The notes beneath the pieces are model-generated. The model was not told where the DNA came from. It did no database searches and was given only the letters and a program-made list of their open reading frames with translations. Both the position numbers and the translations under genes were made by a program. From NCBI GenBank assembly GCA_017654935.2, contig CM065699.1:102110-166109 (forward strand): DNA of 64,000 nucleotides, in the 5' to 3' direction. Of this stretch, positions 13,701 through 26,500 are shown piece by piece (the stretch's first letter is position 1; each line of letters starts with the position of its first letter). The DNA comes from Phymorhynchus buccinoides (taxonomy: Eukaryota > Mollusca > Gastropoda > Neogastropoda > Raphitomidae).

Positions 13701-16700
13701 AGTTAATGAAATGCATGTTGTGTTCCAGGAACTACCACGTGTTGGTAGTGCAGGGTGGAATGAGTTAATGAAGTGCATGTTATGTTCCAGGAACTACCAC
13801 GTGTTGGTAGTGCAGGGTGGAATGAGTTAATGAAATGCATGTTGTGTTCCAGGAACTACCACGTGTTGGTAGTGCAGGGTGGAATGAGTTAATGAAATGC
13901 ATGTTATGTTCCAGGAACTACCACGTGTTGGTAGTGCAGGGTGGAATGAGTTAATGAAATGCATGTTATGTTCCAGGAACTACCACGTGTTGGTGGTGCA
14001 GGGTGGAATGAGTTAATGAAGTGCATGTTGTGTTCCAGGAACTACCACGTGTTGGTAGTGCAGGGTGGAATGAGTTAATGAAGTGCATGTTATGTTCCAG
14101 GAACTACCACGTGTTGGTAGTGCAGGGTGGAATGAGTTAATGAAGTGCATGTTGTGGTCCAGGAACTACCACGTGTTGGTAGTGCAGGGTGGAATGAGTT
14201 AATGAAGTGCATGTTGTGTTCCAGGAACTACCACGTGTTGGTGGTGCAGGGTGGAATGAGTTAATGAAGTGCATGTTATGTTCCAGGAACTACCACGTGT
14301 TGGTAGTGCAGGGTGGAATGAGTTAATGAAGTGCATGTTGTGGTTCCAGGAACTACCACGTGTTGGTAGTGCAGGGTGGAATGAGTTAATGAAGTGCATG
14401 TACCACGTGTTGGTAGTGCAGGGTGGAATGAGTTAATGAAATGCATGTTATGTTCCAGGAACTACCACGTGTTGGTAGTGCAGGGTGGAATGAGTTAATG
14501 AAGTGCATGTTGTGGTCCAGGAACTACCACGTGTTGGTAGTGCAGGGTGGAATGAGTTAATGAAGTGCATGTTGTGTTCCAGGAACTACCACGTGTTGGT
14601 AGTGCAGGGTGGAATGAGTTAATGAAGTGCATGTTATGTTCCAGGAACTACCACGTGTTGGTAGTGCAGGGTGGAATGAGTTAATGAAAGTGCATGTTGT
14701 GTTCCAGGAACTACCACGTGTTGGTAGTGCAGGGTGGAATGAGTTAATGAAGTGCATGTTGTGTTCCAGGAACTACCACGTGTTGGTAGTGCAGGGTGGA
14801 ATGAGTTAATGAAGTGCATGTTGTGTTCCAGGAACTACCACGTGTTGGTAGTGCAGGGTGGAATGAGTTAATGAAGTGCATGTTATGTTCCAGGAACTAC
14901 CACGTGCTGGTGGTGCAGGGTGGAATGAGTTAATGAAGTGCATGTTGTGTTCCAGGAACTACCACGTGTTGGTAGTGCAGGGTGGAATGAGTTAATGAAG
15001 TGCATGTTGTTCCAGGAACTACCACGTGTTGGTAGTGCAGGGTGGAATGAGTTAATGAAATGCATGTTATTGTTCCAGGAACTACCACGTGTTGGTAGTG
15101 CAGGGTGGAATGAGTTAATGAAGTGCATGTTGTGGTCCAGGAACTACCACGTGTTGGTAGTTGGTGGAATGAGTTAATGAAGTGCATGGTGGAATGCAGG
15201 GTTAATGAGTTAATGAATGTTGCATGTTGGTGGTGCAGGGTGGAATGAGTTAATGAAGTGCTCCAGGAACTACCACGTGTTGGTAGTGCAGGGTGGAATG
15301 AGTTAATGAAGTGCATGTTGTGTTCCAGGAACTACCACGTGTTGGTAGTGCAGGGTGGAATGAGTTAATGAAGTGCATGTTGTGTTCCAGGAACTACCAC
15401 GTGTTGGTAGTGCAGGGTGGAATGAGTTAATGAAATGCATGTTGTGTTCCAGGAACTACCACGTGTTGGTAGTGCAGGGTGGAATGAGTTAATGAAGTGC
15501 ATGTTGTGTTCCAGGAACTACCACGTGTTGGTAGTGCAGGGTGGAATGAGTTAATGAAATGCATGTTGTGTTCCAGGAACTACCACGTGTTGGTAGTGCA
15601 GGGTGGAATGAGTTAATGAAGTGCATGTTGTGTTCCAGGAACTACCACGTGTTGGTAGTGCAGGGTGGAATGAGTTAATGAAGTGCATGTTGTGGTCCAG
15701 GAACTACCACGTGTTGGTAGTGCAGGGTGGAATGAGTTAATGAAATGCATGTTATGTTCCAGGAACTACCACGTGTTGGTAGTGCAGGGTGGAATGAGTT
15801 AATGAAGTGCATGTTGTGTTCCAGGAACTACCACAGTGCAGGGTGGAATGAGTTAATGTTTGTTCCAGGAACTACCACGTGTTGGTAGTGCAGGGTGGAA
15901 TGAGTTAATGAAGTGCATGTTGTGTTCCAGGAACTACCACGTGTTGGTAGTGCAGGGTGGAATGAGTTAATGAAGTGCATGTTGTGTCCAGGAACTACCA
16001 CGTGTTGGTAGTGCAGGGTGGAATGAGTTAATGAAGTGCATGTTGTGTTCCAGGAACTACCACGTGTTGGTAGTGCAGGGTGGAATGAGTTAATGAAGTG
16101 CATGTTGTGTTCCAGGAACTACCACAGTGCAGGGTGGAATGAGTTAATTGCATGTTGTTCCAGGAACTACCACGTGTTGGTAGTGCAGGGTGGAATGAGT
16201 TAATGAAGTGCATGTTGTGGTGCAGCGTGGAATCCAGGAACTACCACGTGTTGGTAGTGCAGGGTGGAATGAGTTAATGAAATGCATGTTGTGTTCCAGG
16301 AACTACCACGTGTTGGTAGTGCAGGGTGGAATGAGTTAATGAAGTGCATGTTGTGTTCCAGGAACTACCACGTGCAGGAACTACCACGTGTTGGTGGAAT
16401 GAGTTAATGAAGTGCATGTTTATGGTGGAACTACCATGGAGTGTTGGAATGTTAATGAAGTGCATGTTGTGTTCCAGGAACTACCACGTGTTGGTAGTGC
16501 AGGGTGGAATGAGTTAATGAAGTGCATGTTGTGTTCCAGGAACTACCACGTGTTGGTAGTGCAGGGTGGAATGAGTTAATGAAGTGCATGTTGTGGTCCA
16601 GGAACTACCACGTGTTGGTAGTGCAGGGTGGAATGAGTTAATGAAGTGCATGTTGTGTTCCAGGAACTACCACTGTGTTGGGTGCAGGGTGGAATGAGTT

Positions 16701-17881
16701 AATGAAGTGCATGTTGTGTTCCAGGAACTACCACGTGTTGGTAGTGCAGGGTGGAATGAGTTAATGAAGTGCATGTTATGTTCCAGGAACTACCACGTGT
16801 TGGTGGTGCAGGGTGGAATGAGTTAATGAAGTGCATGTTGTGTTCCAGGAACTACCAAGTGCACGTGTTGGTGGTGGGTGGAATGAGTTAATTGCATGTT
16901 ATGTTCCAGGAACTACCACGTGCTGGTGGTGCATGGTGGAATGAGTTAATGAAGTGCATGTTGTGTTCCAGGAACTACCACGTGTTGGTAGTGCAGGGTG
17001 GAATGAGTTAATGAAGTGCATGTTGTGTTCCAGGAACTACCACGTGTTGGTAGTGCAGGGTGGAATGAGTTAATGAAGTGCATGTTATGTTCCAGGAACT
17101 ACCACGTGCTGGTGGTGCATGGTGGAATGAGTTAATGAAGTGCATGTTATGTTCCAGGAACTACCACGTGTTGGTAGTGCAGCGTGGAATGAGTTAATGA
17201 AATGCATGTTGTGTTCCACGTGTTGGTAGTGCAGGGTGGAATGAGTTAATGAAATGCATGTTGTGTTCCAGGAACTACCACGTGTTGTTAGTGCAGGGTG
17301 GAATGAGTTAATGAAGTGCATGTTGTGTTCCAGGAACTACCACGTGTTGGTAGTGCAGGGTGGAATGAGTTAATGAAGTGCATGTTGTGTTCCAGGAACT
17401 ACCACGTGTTGGTAGTGCAGGGTGGAATGAGTTAATGAAGTGCATGTTGTGTTCCAGGAACTACCACGTGTTGGTAGTGCAGGGTGGAATGAGTTAATGA
17501 AGTGCATGTTGTGGTCCAGGAACTACCACGTGTTGGTAGTGCAGGGTGGAATGAGTTAATGAAGTGCATGTTGTGGTCCAGGAACTACCACGTGTTGGTA
17601 GTGCAGGGTGGAATGAGTTAATGAAGTGCATGTTGTGTTCCAGGAACTACCACGTGTTGGTAGTGCAGGGTGGAATGAGTTAATGAAGTGCATGTTGTGT
17701 TCCAGGAACTACCACGTGTTGGTAGTGCAGGGTGGAATGAGTTAATGAAGTGCATGTTGTGTTCCACGTGTTGGTAGTGCAGGGTGGAATGAGTTAATGA
17801 AGTGCATGTTGTGGTCCAGGAACTACCACGTGTTGGTAGTGCAGGGTGGAATGAGTTAATGAAATGCATGTTGTGGTCCAG
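7766..17881 (+). repeat. 62-bp minisatellite containing the exon 2 splice acceptor, copy A
   Basis: This is about 10.1 kb of a 62-bp unit (roughly 160 copies by division; unit spacing checked at 10021/10083). Each unit reads ...GTTCCAG|GAACTACCACGTG..., which is the acceptor and first bases of transglutaminase exon 2. The last unit runs straight into that exon at 17882. Variants are AAATGC/AAGTGC and TTATG/TTGTG/TGGTC before CCAG. Units are regular in 9450-12560 and 13100-15150, and irregular at 7766-9450, 11130-11420, 12570-12610, 12880-13100, 15150-15260 and 16340-16460. Each regular unit carries a CACGTG palindrome. Peptides such as [12 protein letters not shown] on the minus strand are repeat by-products. 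Confidence 0.95.
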
Positions 17882-17985
17882 GAACTACCATGTGTGGAAT
17901 GAGGCCTGGATGACTCGCCCTGAGTTACCCCCCGGCTATGGAGGATGGCAGGCCTGTGACGCCACACCACAGGAGAGGAGTGAAG
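17882..17985 (+). CDS. Transglutaminase exon 2 (catalytic His and Asp)
   Basis: The exon starts after a CCAG acceptor and ends before GTCTGT (104 nt, 34 whole codons plus one base at each end). It encodes [19 protein letters not shown] followed by [15 protein letters not shown]. This is the hallmark core segment of animal transglutaminases, calcium-dependent enzymes that join glutamine side chains to lysine amines in proteins. By family knowledge, the His of NYHVW and the Asp of ACDATPQ are two members of the Cys-His-Asp triad. The split TG|G codon joins exon 1 (DSVW) and the final G joins exon 3 (EGVFMCGP). The donor is weak because a CTGT microsatellite begins exactly there. No intact counterpart exists in copy B, where this place is occupied by mosaic sequence. 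Confidence 0.95.
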
Positions 17986-18272
17986 GTCTGTCCCTCTGTC
18001 TGTCTGTCTGTCCCTCTGTCTGTCTGTCCCTCTGTCTGTCTGTCCCTCTGTCTGTCCCTCTATCTGTCTGTCTGTCCCTCTGTCTGTCTGTCCCTCTGTC
18101 TGTCTGTCCCTCTGTCTGTCTGTCCCTCTGTCTGTCTGTCTGTCCCTCTGTCTGTCTGTCTGTCCCTCTGTCTGTCTGTCTGTCCCTCTGTCTGTCTGTA
18201 CCTCTGTCTGTCTGTCTATCCTTCTGTGTCTGTCTGTCCTTCTGTCTGTCTGTCTGTCCCTCTGTCTGTCTT
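17986..18272 (+). repeat. (CTGT/CCCT)n tetranucleotide repeat at the exon 2 donor
   Basis: Tandem TCTGTCTGTCCC-type repeat whose first bases are the splice donor GT of exon 2. The RQTDRQTD-type peptides on the other strand are artefacts of the repeat. Confidence 0.93.
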
Positions 18273-18335
18273 TGCTATGGAGGATGGCAGGCCTGTTATG
18301 ACGGACTATGACGGACTTTTCATTTTTGACCAGTA
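18273..18335 (+). pseudogene. Chimeric fragment of transglutaminase exons 2 and 3
   Basis: The first part repeats exon 2 bases coding for YGGWQAC. It is followed directly by TATGACGGACTTTTCATTTTT, close to the exon 3 segment coding for YDGPFIF (here YDGLFIF). It ends in CAG, where the 36-bp-type repeat starts. No splice sites allow its use. It is either a true template-switch duplication or a consensus blend like the one at 45838-47390. Confidence 0.55.
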
Positions 18336-18758
18336 ATAACAATAATGATACAATATTAAAAAATAATACATACATTCCAGGTGTATACAATAACAATAAT
18401 GATACAATATTAAAAATAGCACATACATTCCAGGTGTATACAATAATAACAATAATGATACAATATTAAAAAATACATACATTCCAGGTGTATGCAATAT
18501 TAACAATAATGCACAATATTCCAGGTGTGTACAATATTAACAATAATACACACATTCCAGGTATGTGCAATATTAACAATAATACACAATATTAACAATA
18601 ATGCATGCATTCCAGGTGTATACAATATTAGCAATAATACACAATATTCCAGGTGTGTACAATATTAACAATAACACACAATATTAACAATAATACACAA
18701 TGTTAACAACAATGCATGCATTCCAGGTGTGTACAATATTAACAATAACACAGCTAAC
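18336..18758 (+). repeat. Irregular 36-bp minisatellite, left part (copy A)
   Basis: Units of the ACATTCCAGGTGTATACAAT type with variable spacers (ACAATATTAACAATAATGC). They are less regular than the later arrays. This is the 5' side of intron 2. Confidence 0.85.
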
Positions 18759-20709
18759 ACAGACTGTCAGCTAACTATGGTCATTCATGTCATGACTCTG
18801 ATTCGCCATGTGAACCTTGAACTCCGTCGTATTAGTGCCATTCGTCACTATCTCACAGTTGAAGCCACCAAGACTCTAGTGTCACCTTTTGTACTGTCTC
18901 GCATCCATTATTGCAATTTCTTACTTGAAAACGTCTGCACCCAAAACATGTGACCTTGACCCCATTCCCACTTCTCTGCTGTATGAATGTTTGGATGTTG
19001 TGTTACCTGTACTAACCAAAATAATCAATGATTCGCTGTCTTCTGGTCTCTTTCCTGATGTCTACAAAACTGCCATTATCAAACCTCTACTCAAAAAGCC
19101 CTCACTAGACCACAATGATTTAAACAGTTTCAGACCTGTCTCAAATTTATCTTGTGTGTCAAAGATCATGGAAAAGATTGTTGTCTCACAGCTTTCTGGA
19201 CATCTCAATTCTAATGATTTATTCAATCCTTTTCAGTCAGCTTACAGACCAGATCACAGTACTGAAAATGCTTTAGTAAAGGTTGTTAATGATCTTCTTC
19301 TTTCTCTTGATGAAGGAAAACTCTCAGTTCTGACTCTTTTGGACCTTTCAGCAGAGCTTGATACCATTGACCAGAACACTCTTATTTCTCGTTTGCAATC
19401 TGTCTTCGGCATCAGTGGTACAGTTCTCCAGTGGTTCACCTCTTATCTTTCTAACCGTACCCAGATTGTTTCCTTTCATGACACCAACTCTGCCCCAGCC
19501 TCTGTTTCCTGTGGTGTGCCACAGTGATCAGTCCTGGGGCCTGTTCTATTTGTTCTCTACACTTCTCCTCTTTCAGACGTCATGTCCAAGCATTCAGCTC
19601 TCCATCACTCATTCGCTGATGATACCCAACTGCAGAAGTCTTCTAAGCCTAATGAAATTGATGATCTAGTTTTGTCCATGCAGGATACTGTTTCAGATGT
19701 CAAGTCATGATCATGGATGACCTCCAATAAATTGAAACTCAATGATGATAAGAGTGAGGCAATGATCGTTTCCACTCAGAGAAGTTCCACCTCTGTTCAG
19801 TTTCTTGACTCTCTTGTCATTGGCGATGCTACTGTCCTTTTCTGTCAATCAGCTAAAAACCTTGGTGTAACCCTCGACTGTCAGCTAACTATGGTCATTC
19901 ATGTCATGACTCTGATTCGTAGTGTGAACTTTGAACTCCGTCGTATTAGTACCATTCGTCACTATCTCACAGTTGAAGCCACCAAGACTCTAGTGTCACC
20001 TTTGGTACTGTCTCGCATCGATTATTGCAATTCCTTACTTGTAGGCTGTCCTCAAACCCTCCTCAACAAACTTCAGAAAGTTCAAAACAATGCAGCTCGG
20101 TTAATCCTTAAAGTCCCTCGTACAGACCACATCAAACCCCACCTCAAGACCTTACACTGGCTTCCAGTCGAGGCAAGAATAAAGTATAAAATTGCTTGCC
20201 TCTATTTCAATGCTGTCCATTCATCTGGTCCTACCTACCTCTCTGATCTCGTTCACCTGTACTCACCCTCCAGGTCTCTCCGTTCCTCTTCTGACAAACT
20301 TATCCTTTCTATTCCTCGTACAAACACTAAGACGTATGGTGAACGTTAATTTTCTTTCAGCGCCCCTTCTGTCTGGAACACCCTACCATATGAACTTCGT
20401 TCTGTTAAATCTTTCCAATCTTTCAAAACCGCTCTTAAAACTCACCTCTTCCGGCAATGCCTCTGATTTCTTCCTTGTCCTGTTTTCTGCCTTAAAACTA
20501 TGTTCCGCACATTGTGTGTGGGTGTGCACGCGCGCGCGGTTATGTGGGTGGGTGCGGATGTGTGCGTACGTGCGTGTTGTGGCTATGTGCATATTTTTGA
20601 TAGTTAATATTGTGGTAGCTTATGATCTTATGATCTTATGATCTGTATTTATTTAAATAATTGTGAAGCGCTGTGAGCTCATGACAGAAAGGACGCTCTA
20701 TAAATGTTA

Positions 20710-20773
<64 letters not shown>
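18759..20773 (+). mobile_element. CR1/L2-type LINE, rearranged, RT region and 3' end (copy A)
   Basis: RT protein segments are in order: DPIPTSLLYECLD, KPLLKKPSLDHND, FRPVSNLS, FQSAYRPDHSTENAL, LTLLDLSAELDTID, GVPQ-stop-SVLGPVLF, HHSFADDTQLQ, then the C-terminal LKTLHWLPVEARIKYK. There is a stop inside GVPQGS (near 19526) and another near 19708. The 3' end is the typical CGCTCTATAAATGTTA followed by (ATT)n. The first ~168 bases (18763-18930) duplicate the later stretch 19876-20040 and join the start of the RT at a short CTTG overlap, so the copy is internally rearranged. Not functional. Confidence 0.85.
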
Positions 20774-20774
<1 letters not shown>

Positions 20775-21960
20775 ATTCCAGGTATATGCAATATTAACAA
20801 TAATACATACATTCCAGGTGTATACAATATGAACAATAATACATACATTCCAGGTGTATACAATATGAACAATAACACATGCATTCCAGGTGTATACAAT
20901 ATGAACAATAACACATACATTCCAGGTGAGTACAATATTAACAATAAAGCATACATTCCAGGTGTAAACAATATGAACAATAATACACACATTCCAGGTG
21001 TATACAATATGAACAATAATACACACATTCAAGGTGTATACAATATGAACAATAATACACACATTCCAGGTGTGTACAATATTAACAATAATACACACAT
21101 TCCAGGTATTTGCAATATTAACAATGATACACACATTCCAGGTGAGTACAATATCAACAATAATACACACATTCCAGGTGTATACAATATGAACAATAAT
21201 ACACACATTCCATGTGTATACAATATTAACAATAATACACGCATTCCAGGTGAGTACAATATCAACAATAATACACACATTCCAGATGCATACAATATTA
21301 ACAATTATACATACAATCCAGGTGAGTACATTATCAACAATAATACATGCATTCCAGGTGTATGCAATATTAACAATAATACACACATTCCAGGTGAGTA
21401 CAATATGAACAATAACGCATACATTCCAGGTGTATACAATATGAACAATAATACACACATTCCAGGTGTATACAATATGAACAATAATACACACATTCAA
21501 GGTGTATACAATATGAACAATAACATATACATTCCAGGTGCATACAATATGAACAATAATACACACATTCCAGGTGTATACAATATGAACAATAACACAT
21601 GTATTCCAGGTGTGTATAATATTAACAATAATACATACATTCCAGGTGTGTATAATATTAACAATAATACATACATTCCAGGTGTATACAATATGAACAA
21701 TAATACACACATTCCAGGTGTATACAATATGAACAATAACATATACATTCCAGGTGCATACAATATGAACAATAATACACACATTCCAGGTGTATACAAT
21801 ATGAACAATAACACATGCATTCCAGGTGTGTATAATATTAACAATAATACATACATTCCAGGTGTGTATAATATTAACAATAATACATACATTCCAGGTG
21901 TGTATAATATTAACAATAATACATACATTCCAGGTGTGTATAATATTAACAATAATACAT
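20774..21960 (+). repeat. 36-bp minisatellite with exon 3 acceptor motif (copy A)
   Basis: Regular 36-bp units (ACATTCCAGGTGTATACAAT plus ATGAACAATAATACAC) following the LINE (ATT)n tail and interrupted at 21960 by the Tx1 LINE. The unit carries TTCCAG|GTGTAT, as does the true exon 3 acceptor. Because 36 is a multiple of three and the unit lacks stops in several frames, long artefactual frames occur on both strands. Confidence 0.93.
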
Positions 21961-24900
21961 CGACGTCAGAGGGACAAGGACTAGAGAGAAGAGGAGGAAG
22001 AATGGAGTGACGTGTCAGCTCCTCAGTGGGAAACTGGACGGAAACGAATACGGCATTTTCTTATGGACAATGGCTTTGGTTATACGGATAATGTTGGTAT
22101 GCATGATTTTCATAAGCCTCTTTCTTGCAGGTTTATATCTTTGGCTATTTATGATGTTTATAATGTTTATGATAATTTCTCCTTCAGTTATGACGGATAC
22201 GGACAAGGCAAATGTTTATGGTCATTGGTCTTTGATTGTGATGTTGCAGTTTATGTCGGTACACAGACAGGAAAAGGGTAGGTGGAGGAAACAAAACAAC
22301 TGAGAGAACTATAACCAAAACAGTAAAATTTAAAAATGGATAGACTTCGTATAATGTCTTTGAACACACGTGGATTGAAAACAAAACGTAAAAGAACTGC
22401 TATGTTTTCTTTATTTAAACAACAAAAGCTAGACGTCATTTGTCTGCAAGAAACACACATAAGTAATAACGATGCTGAGATCTGGGAAAAACAGTGGGGA
22501 GGTAAGTTATTTTATTGCAGTGGAACAGCACACAGTAAGGGACAAGTAATACTTATTTCAAAACAGCTGAAAGGGAATGTTCAACTGGAAAGAAGGCTAG
22601 ATAGGATTATTGTAGTGTCAGTAAAAACAGAAGAAAAAGAAATAGTTATAGTTAATGTTTACGCCCCAAACGAAGTAAATGAGAAATGCGCTTTTTTAAA
22701 AACGTTGGAAGGCGTTCTGTCATCATATAAATCAAAGAAAATAATTTGTATGTGAGATTTTAATTCGGTTTTAAGTAATAATCTTGACATAATTTCGGGA
22801 GGTCCACACGGTGAAAAAGAGATAAAGAAATTTAACGAACTGGTTATTAATAGAGAGTTGTTAGATGTTTGGAGAGTATTTCACGGAGAAGAAAAAGCTT
22901 ACACTTGGTGCAGGCAGAACCCCTTTACAGCTCGTCGTATTGACTTTTGTTTTGTTAATCAAGGAGCTGTGGAGACATGTGTGTCATGCGACATACTGTC
23001 CGTAGCAAATACAGACCATAGAGCGATTATTATGGAAATGAATAACTGCGAATTTGTAAGAGGGCCGGGTTACTGGAGATTTAATAATAGTCACCTTAGA
23101 GATACAACATTTACCAACAAAATGAATGAGTTATTAGGAATTTGGGTTAATGAAAGCAAACTGATGTTTACAAATCATCGAGAGCAATGGGATTGGTGTA
23201 AAATGAAAATTAAAAATTATTGCATAGATTTTGGAAAACATAAAGCGCACAGTAAACGAAATGAGCTCTTAGAATTACAAAATAGTCTCCAGACATTGGA
23301 ACAACAATGCGCAAATGATCCTAATAATGAACATTTACTTACTCAAATGATAGGAATTAAGAAAAAGCTTGAAATAATGTCACTAGAGAAAGCAAGGGGA
23401 GCACAAACTAGGGCAAGAATAAAATGGGTGGAGGAGGGGGAAAAGAACACAAAATATTTTTTAAATTTAGAAAAGTACAGGGGCAAGAAGAACACAATAA
23501 CACAACTAGAAAAAGAAAACGGAGAGATTATAACAAATCAATCAGACGTGTTAAAAGAACAAACACATTTTTACTCAACATTATACTCTAGGGTAATTGA
23601 TGAAGAAAACATGACTTCAAAGGTTGATAATTTTCTTAGAGGAGAACACTTTGCTAAGCTGGATGATGATGAATCAGCACTTTGCGAAGGCATGATGAGT
23701 GAAACTGAAACAGGTGAAGCACTACGTCAGATGAAAAATGGCTCAGCTCCGGGTAATGATGGATTAACAATAGAATTTATGAAATTCTTTTGGTCACACA
23801 TAAAAACACTTGTTACAGAATGTTTTAACGAAGCATTTATGAACGGTGAAATGTCTTATAGTCAGAGACAAGGTGTCATTACTTTAATTCACAAAGATAC
23901 TAATCTTCCCAGAAACAAATTAAATAACTGGCGACCCATTACACTTACTAACACAGATTACAAGATACTAGCAAAAGCATTGGCGTTAAGACTTAATATG
24001 GTAATTGGAAAAGTAATAAACCAAGATCAAGTGGGTTACTTAAAAGGTCGAAATATTTCAACAGTTATTCGCACAATAGATGACGTTATTAACTATTTAA
24101 ATGAAACGAAGAAATGCGGATATTTGCTTGCAATAGACTACCAAAAAGCGTTCGATTCTATTTCCAAACCCTTTATGTTGCATGCTTTTGATGTATTTGG
24201 CTTTGGGGAACAGTTCAGAAAATGGGTAAATGTCATTACAATAAATACAATGAGCTGTATAAATCATGGAGGGTGGCTCTCAGAAGCATTCCCTATTATA
24301 TGTGGTATCAGGCAAGGCTGCCCATTTTCACCGCTAGCGTTTGTTCTTGCAGTCGAGCTACTTGCAATAAAAAATCGTAATAGTGACATACAAGGAATTG
24401 CACTTCCATCCCAAGACAACGAACCAACCAAGCTTAAAATCAAACAATATGCAGACGATACTACAATGTTTTTAAAAAAATAAAACAGACATGATAAAAG
24501 CAAGGGATATCTTGAATTAATTTTCAAGTTTCTCTTGTCTTAAACTTAATATACAAAAAACAAAAGCAATGAAACTAGGAACTCAAATACATGAAAACAA
24601 TTTGCCGTTCATGTTGACAGAACAAATTAAGATATTAGGAATACACTTTAGAAATGACAGAGCAGCAGTAGGCATAGAAGAAAACTGGTCCAAAATAATG
24701 GAAGTTATGAACAATTTAATTAATATATGGAGTAAAAGAGATCTTGGAATATATGGTAAAATAATAATTGTCAAATACTTCTTGTTGAGTCAATTTGTGT
24801 TTGTTATGCAGTCGATTGGCTTACCAGGAAATGTCTTGACAAAAATAAATAGAACTTTGTATAAGTTCATATGGCAAAGGAAAACATCAAACAGGAAGGC

Positions 24901-26000
24901 CTTTGAAAAAGTGAAAAGGAAAATAATGGAAGCAGATGAAGCACAAGGAGGAGTTAATATGATTAATATTAGCATAATGCAAGATAGTTTTTACTTACAT
25001 TGGATGCGAAAATTATATACAGAGCCTAACGAAAGTTGGTACTGCATCCCAAAATGGAATTTGAATAAATAAGCTGACAACATGAGAGCGTTCGATATCA
25101 ATTGTAGATCAAAATTCCTAACGCTTAACAGTCAAATTGTTAACCCCTTTTGGAGGGAAGTGCTTCACACATACCTTGACAATAAAACAATCACCAAAGA
25201 AAATGAAATAAATCAACAAAACTTTTACAAACAAATGATATGGAACAACTCTATTGTTAAATATAAAGGACAAGTTCTTTTTTTCAAGGCATGGAGGCGG
25301 GCCGGGTTTGAATATGTTAAAGATATCATCGATGAAAACGAAAAGAGACTTATGTCTCTACAGGAGATATTTAATAAAATAGGACAGGGACGAGCAAGCT
25401 TAGTATTTGAATACAATGCGTTGATTAACGCAATGCCAGAGACCTGGACACGTTGGATGACAGAACCCCTTCTAGAACAGCATTCAACCAATGAAGTGGA
25501 AAATAACCTCCTTTTCTCTAAACCGAAATTAATCAGGAAAACACTGAGAGAAAATAGTACTAATGATTTAAAACCATGTGCTCATGGTTTTTGGCTAAGA
25601 AATCTTAACTTCGAAATAAACAAAAAGACTTGGTTAATGGCAAAACATGCTACCAATGAAACCCGGTTAAAAGAGCTTCAATGGAAGATGCTGCATAATA
25701 TTTACCCAACAAATATACTGCTAAGCAAAATGAAACTGGTAGAAAACAATAAATGCTCTATTTGCAGAAATGAAATCGATTATTTAGAACATTTTTTCTT
25801 CAACTGCCCACCAGTTAGAGCATTTTGGAAGCAACTTGAAAATTACATTCATGCTCAAATTGAATTCAGTTGAATCTCACCGTATTTGATGTGTTATTTG
25901 GAGTAAGCAGAATTAACATAGAAAATGATATTAAAAATACAGCTAACCATATAATATTAGTTGGGAAAATGTGTATAAGTATTCAAAAGAAAACAAATGC
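21961..26000 (+). mobile_element. Tx1-type LINE, inactivated copy A, cut by assembly gap
   Basis: This is colinear with the intact element at 48931-53509. The ORF2 here is inactivated by a stop in the endonuclease core (ATG-TGA-GAT in place of MGDFN, 22753), an extra A in a homopolymer (24474-24480), a stop near 24517, a stop near 25070 and a one-base loss near 25869. Other differences are scattered substitutions, roughly 15-20 over 3.7 kb by eye. The sequence stops at the N-run, at the position corresponding to about 52970. Confidence 0.9.
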
Positions 26001-26500
26001 NNNNNNNNNNNNNNNNNNNNNNNNNNNNNNNNNNNNNNNNNNNNNNNNNNNNNNNNNNNNNNNNNNNNNNNNNNNNNNNNNNNNNNNNNNNNNNNNNNNN
26101 NNNNNNNNNNNNNNNNNNNNNNNNNNNNNNNNNNNNNNNNNNNNNNNNNNNNNNNNNNNNNNNNNNNNNNNNNNNNNNNNNNNNNNNNNNNNNNNNNNNN
26201 NNNNNNNNNNNNNNNNNNNNNNNNNNNNNNNNNNNNNNNNNNNNNNNNNNNNNNNNNNNNNNNNNNNNNNNNNNNNNNNNNNNNNNNNNNNNNNNNNNNN
26301 NNNNNNNNNNNNNNNNNNNNNNNNNNNNNNNNNNNNNNNNNNNNNNNNNNNNNNNNNNNNNNNNNNNNNNNNNNNNNNNNNNNNNNNNNNNNNNNNNNNN
26401 NNNNNNNNNNNNNNNNNNNNNNNNNNNNNNNNNNNNNNNNNNNNNNNNNNNNNNNNNNNNNNNNNNNNNNNNNNNNNNNNNNNNNNNNNNNNNNNNNNNN
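26001..26500. other. Assembly gap of exactly 500 N
   Basis: A fixed-length N block, so the true distance and even the adjacency of the two sides is unknown. It separates the end of copy A from the TIR element. Confidence 1.

Noticed and set aside
17794..18396. RQTDRQTD-rich frame of 200 residues on the minus strand
   Set aside because: Translation of the CTGT tetranucleotide repeat.
22007..22303. Hydrophobic frame of 98 residues (and an overlapping one) before Tx1 ORF2
   Set aside because: Two overlapping short frames in the LINE leader with no similarity I can recognise. Could be remnants of ORF1, but there is no zinc-knuckle or coiled-coil pattern, so not called.
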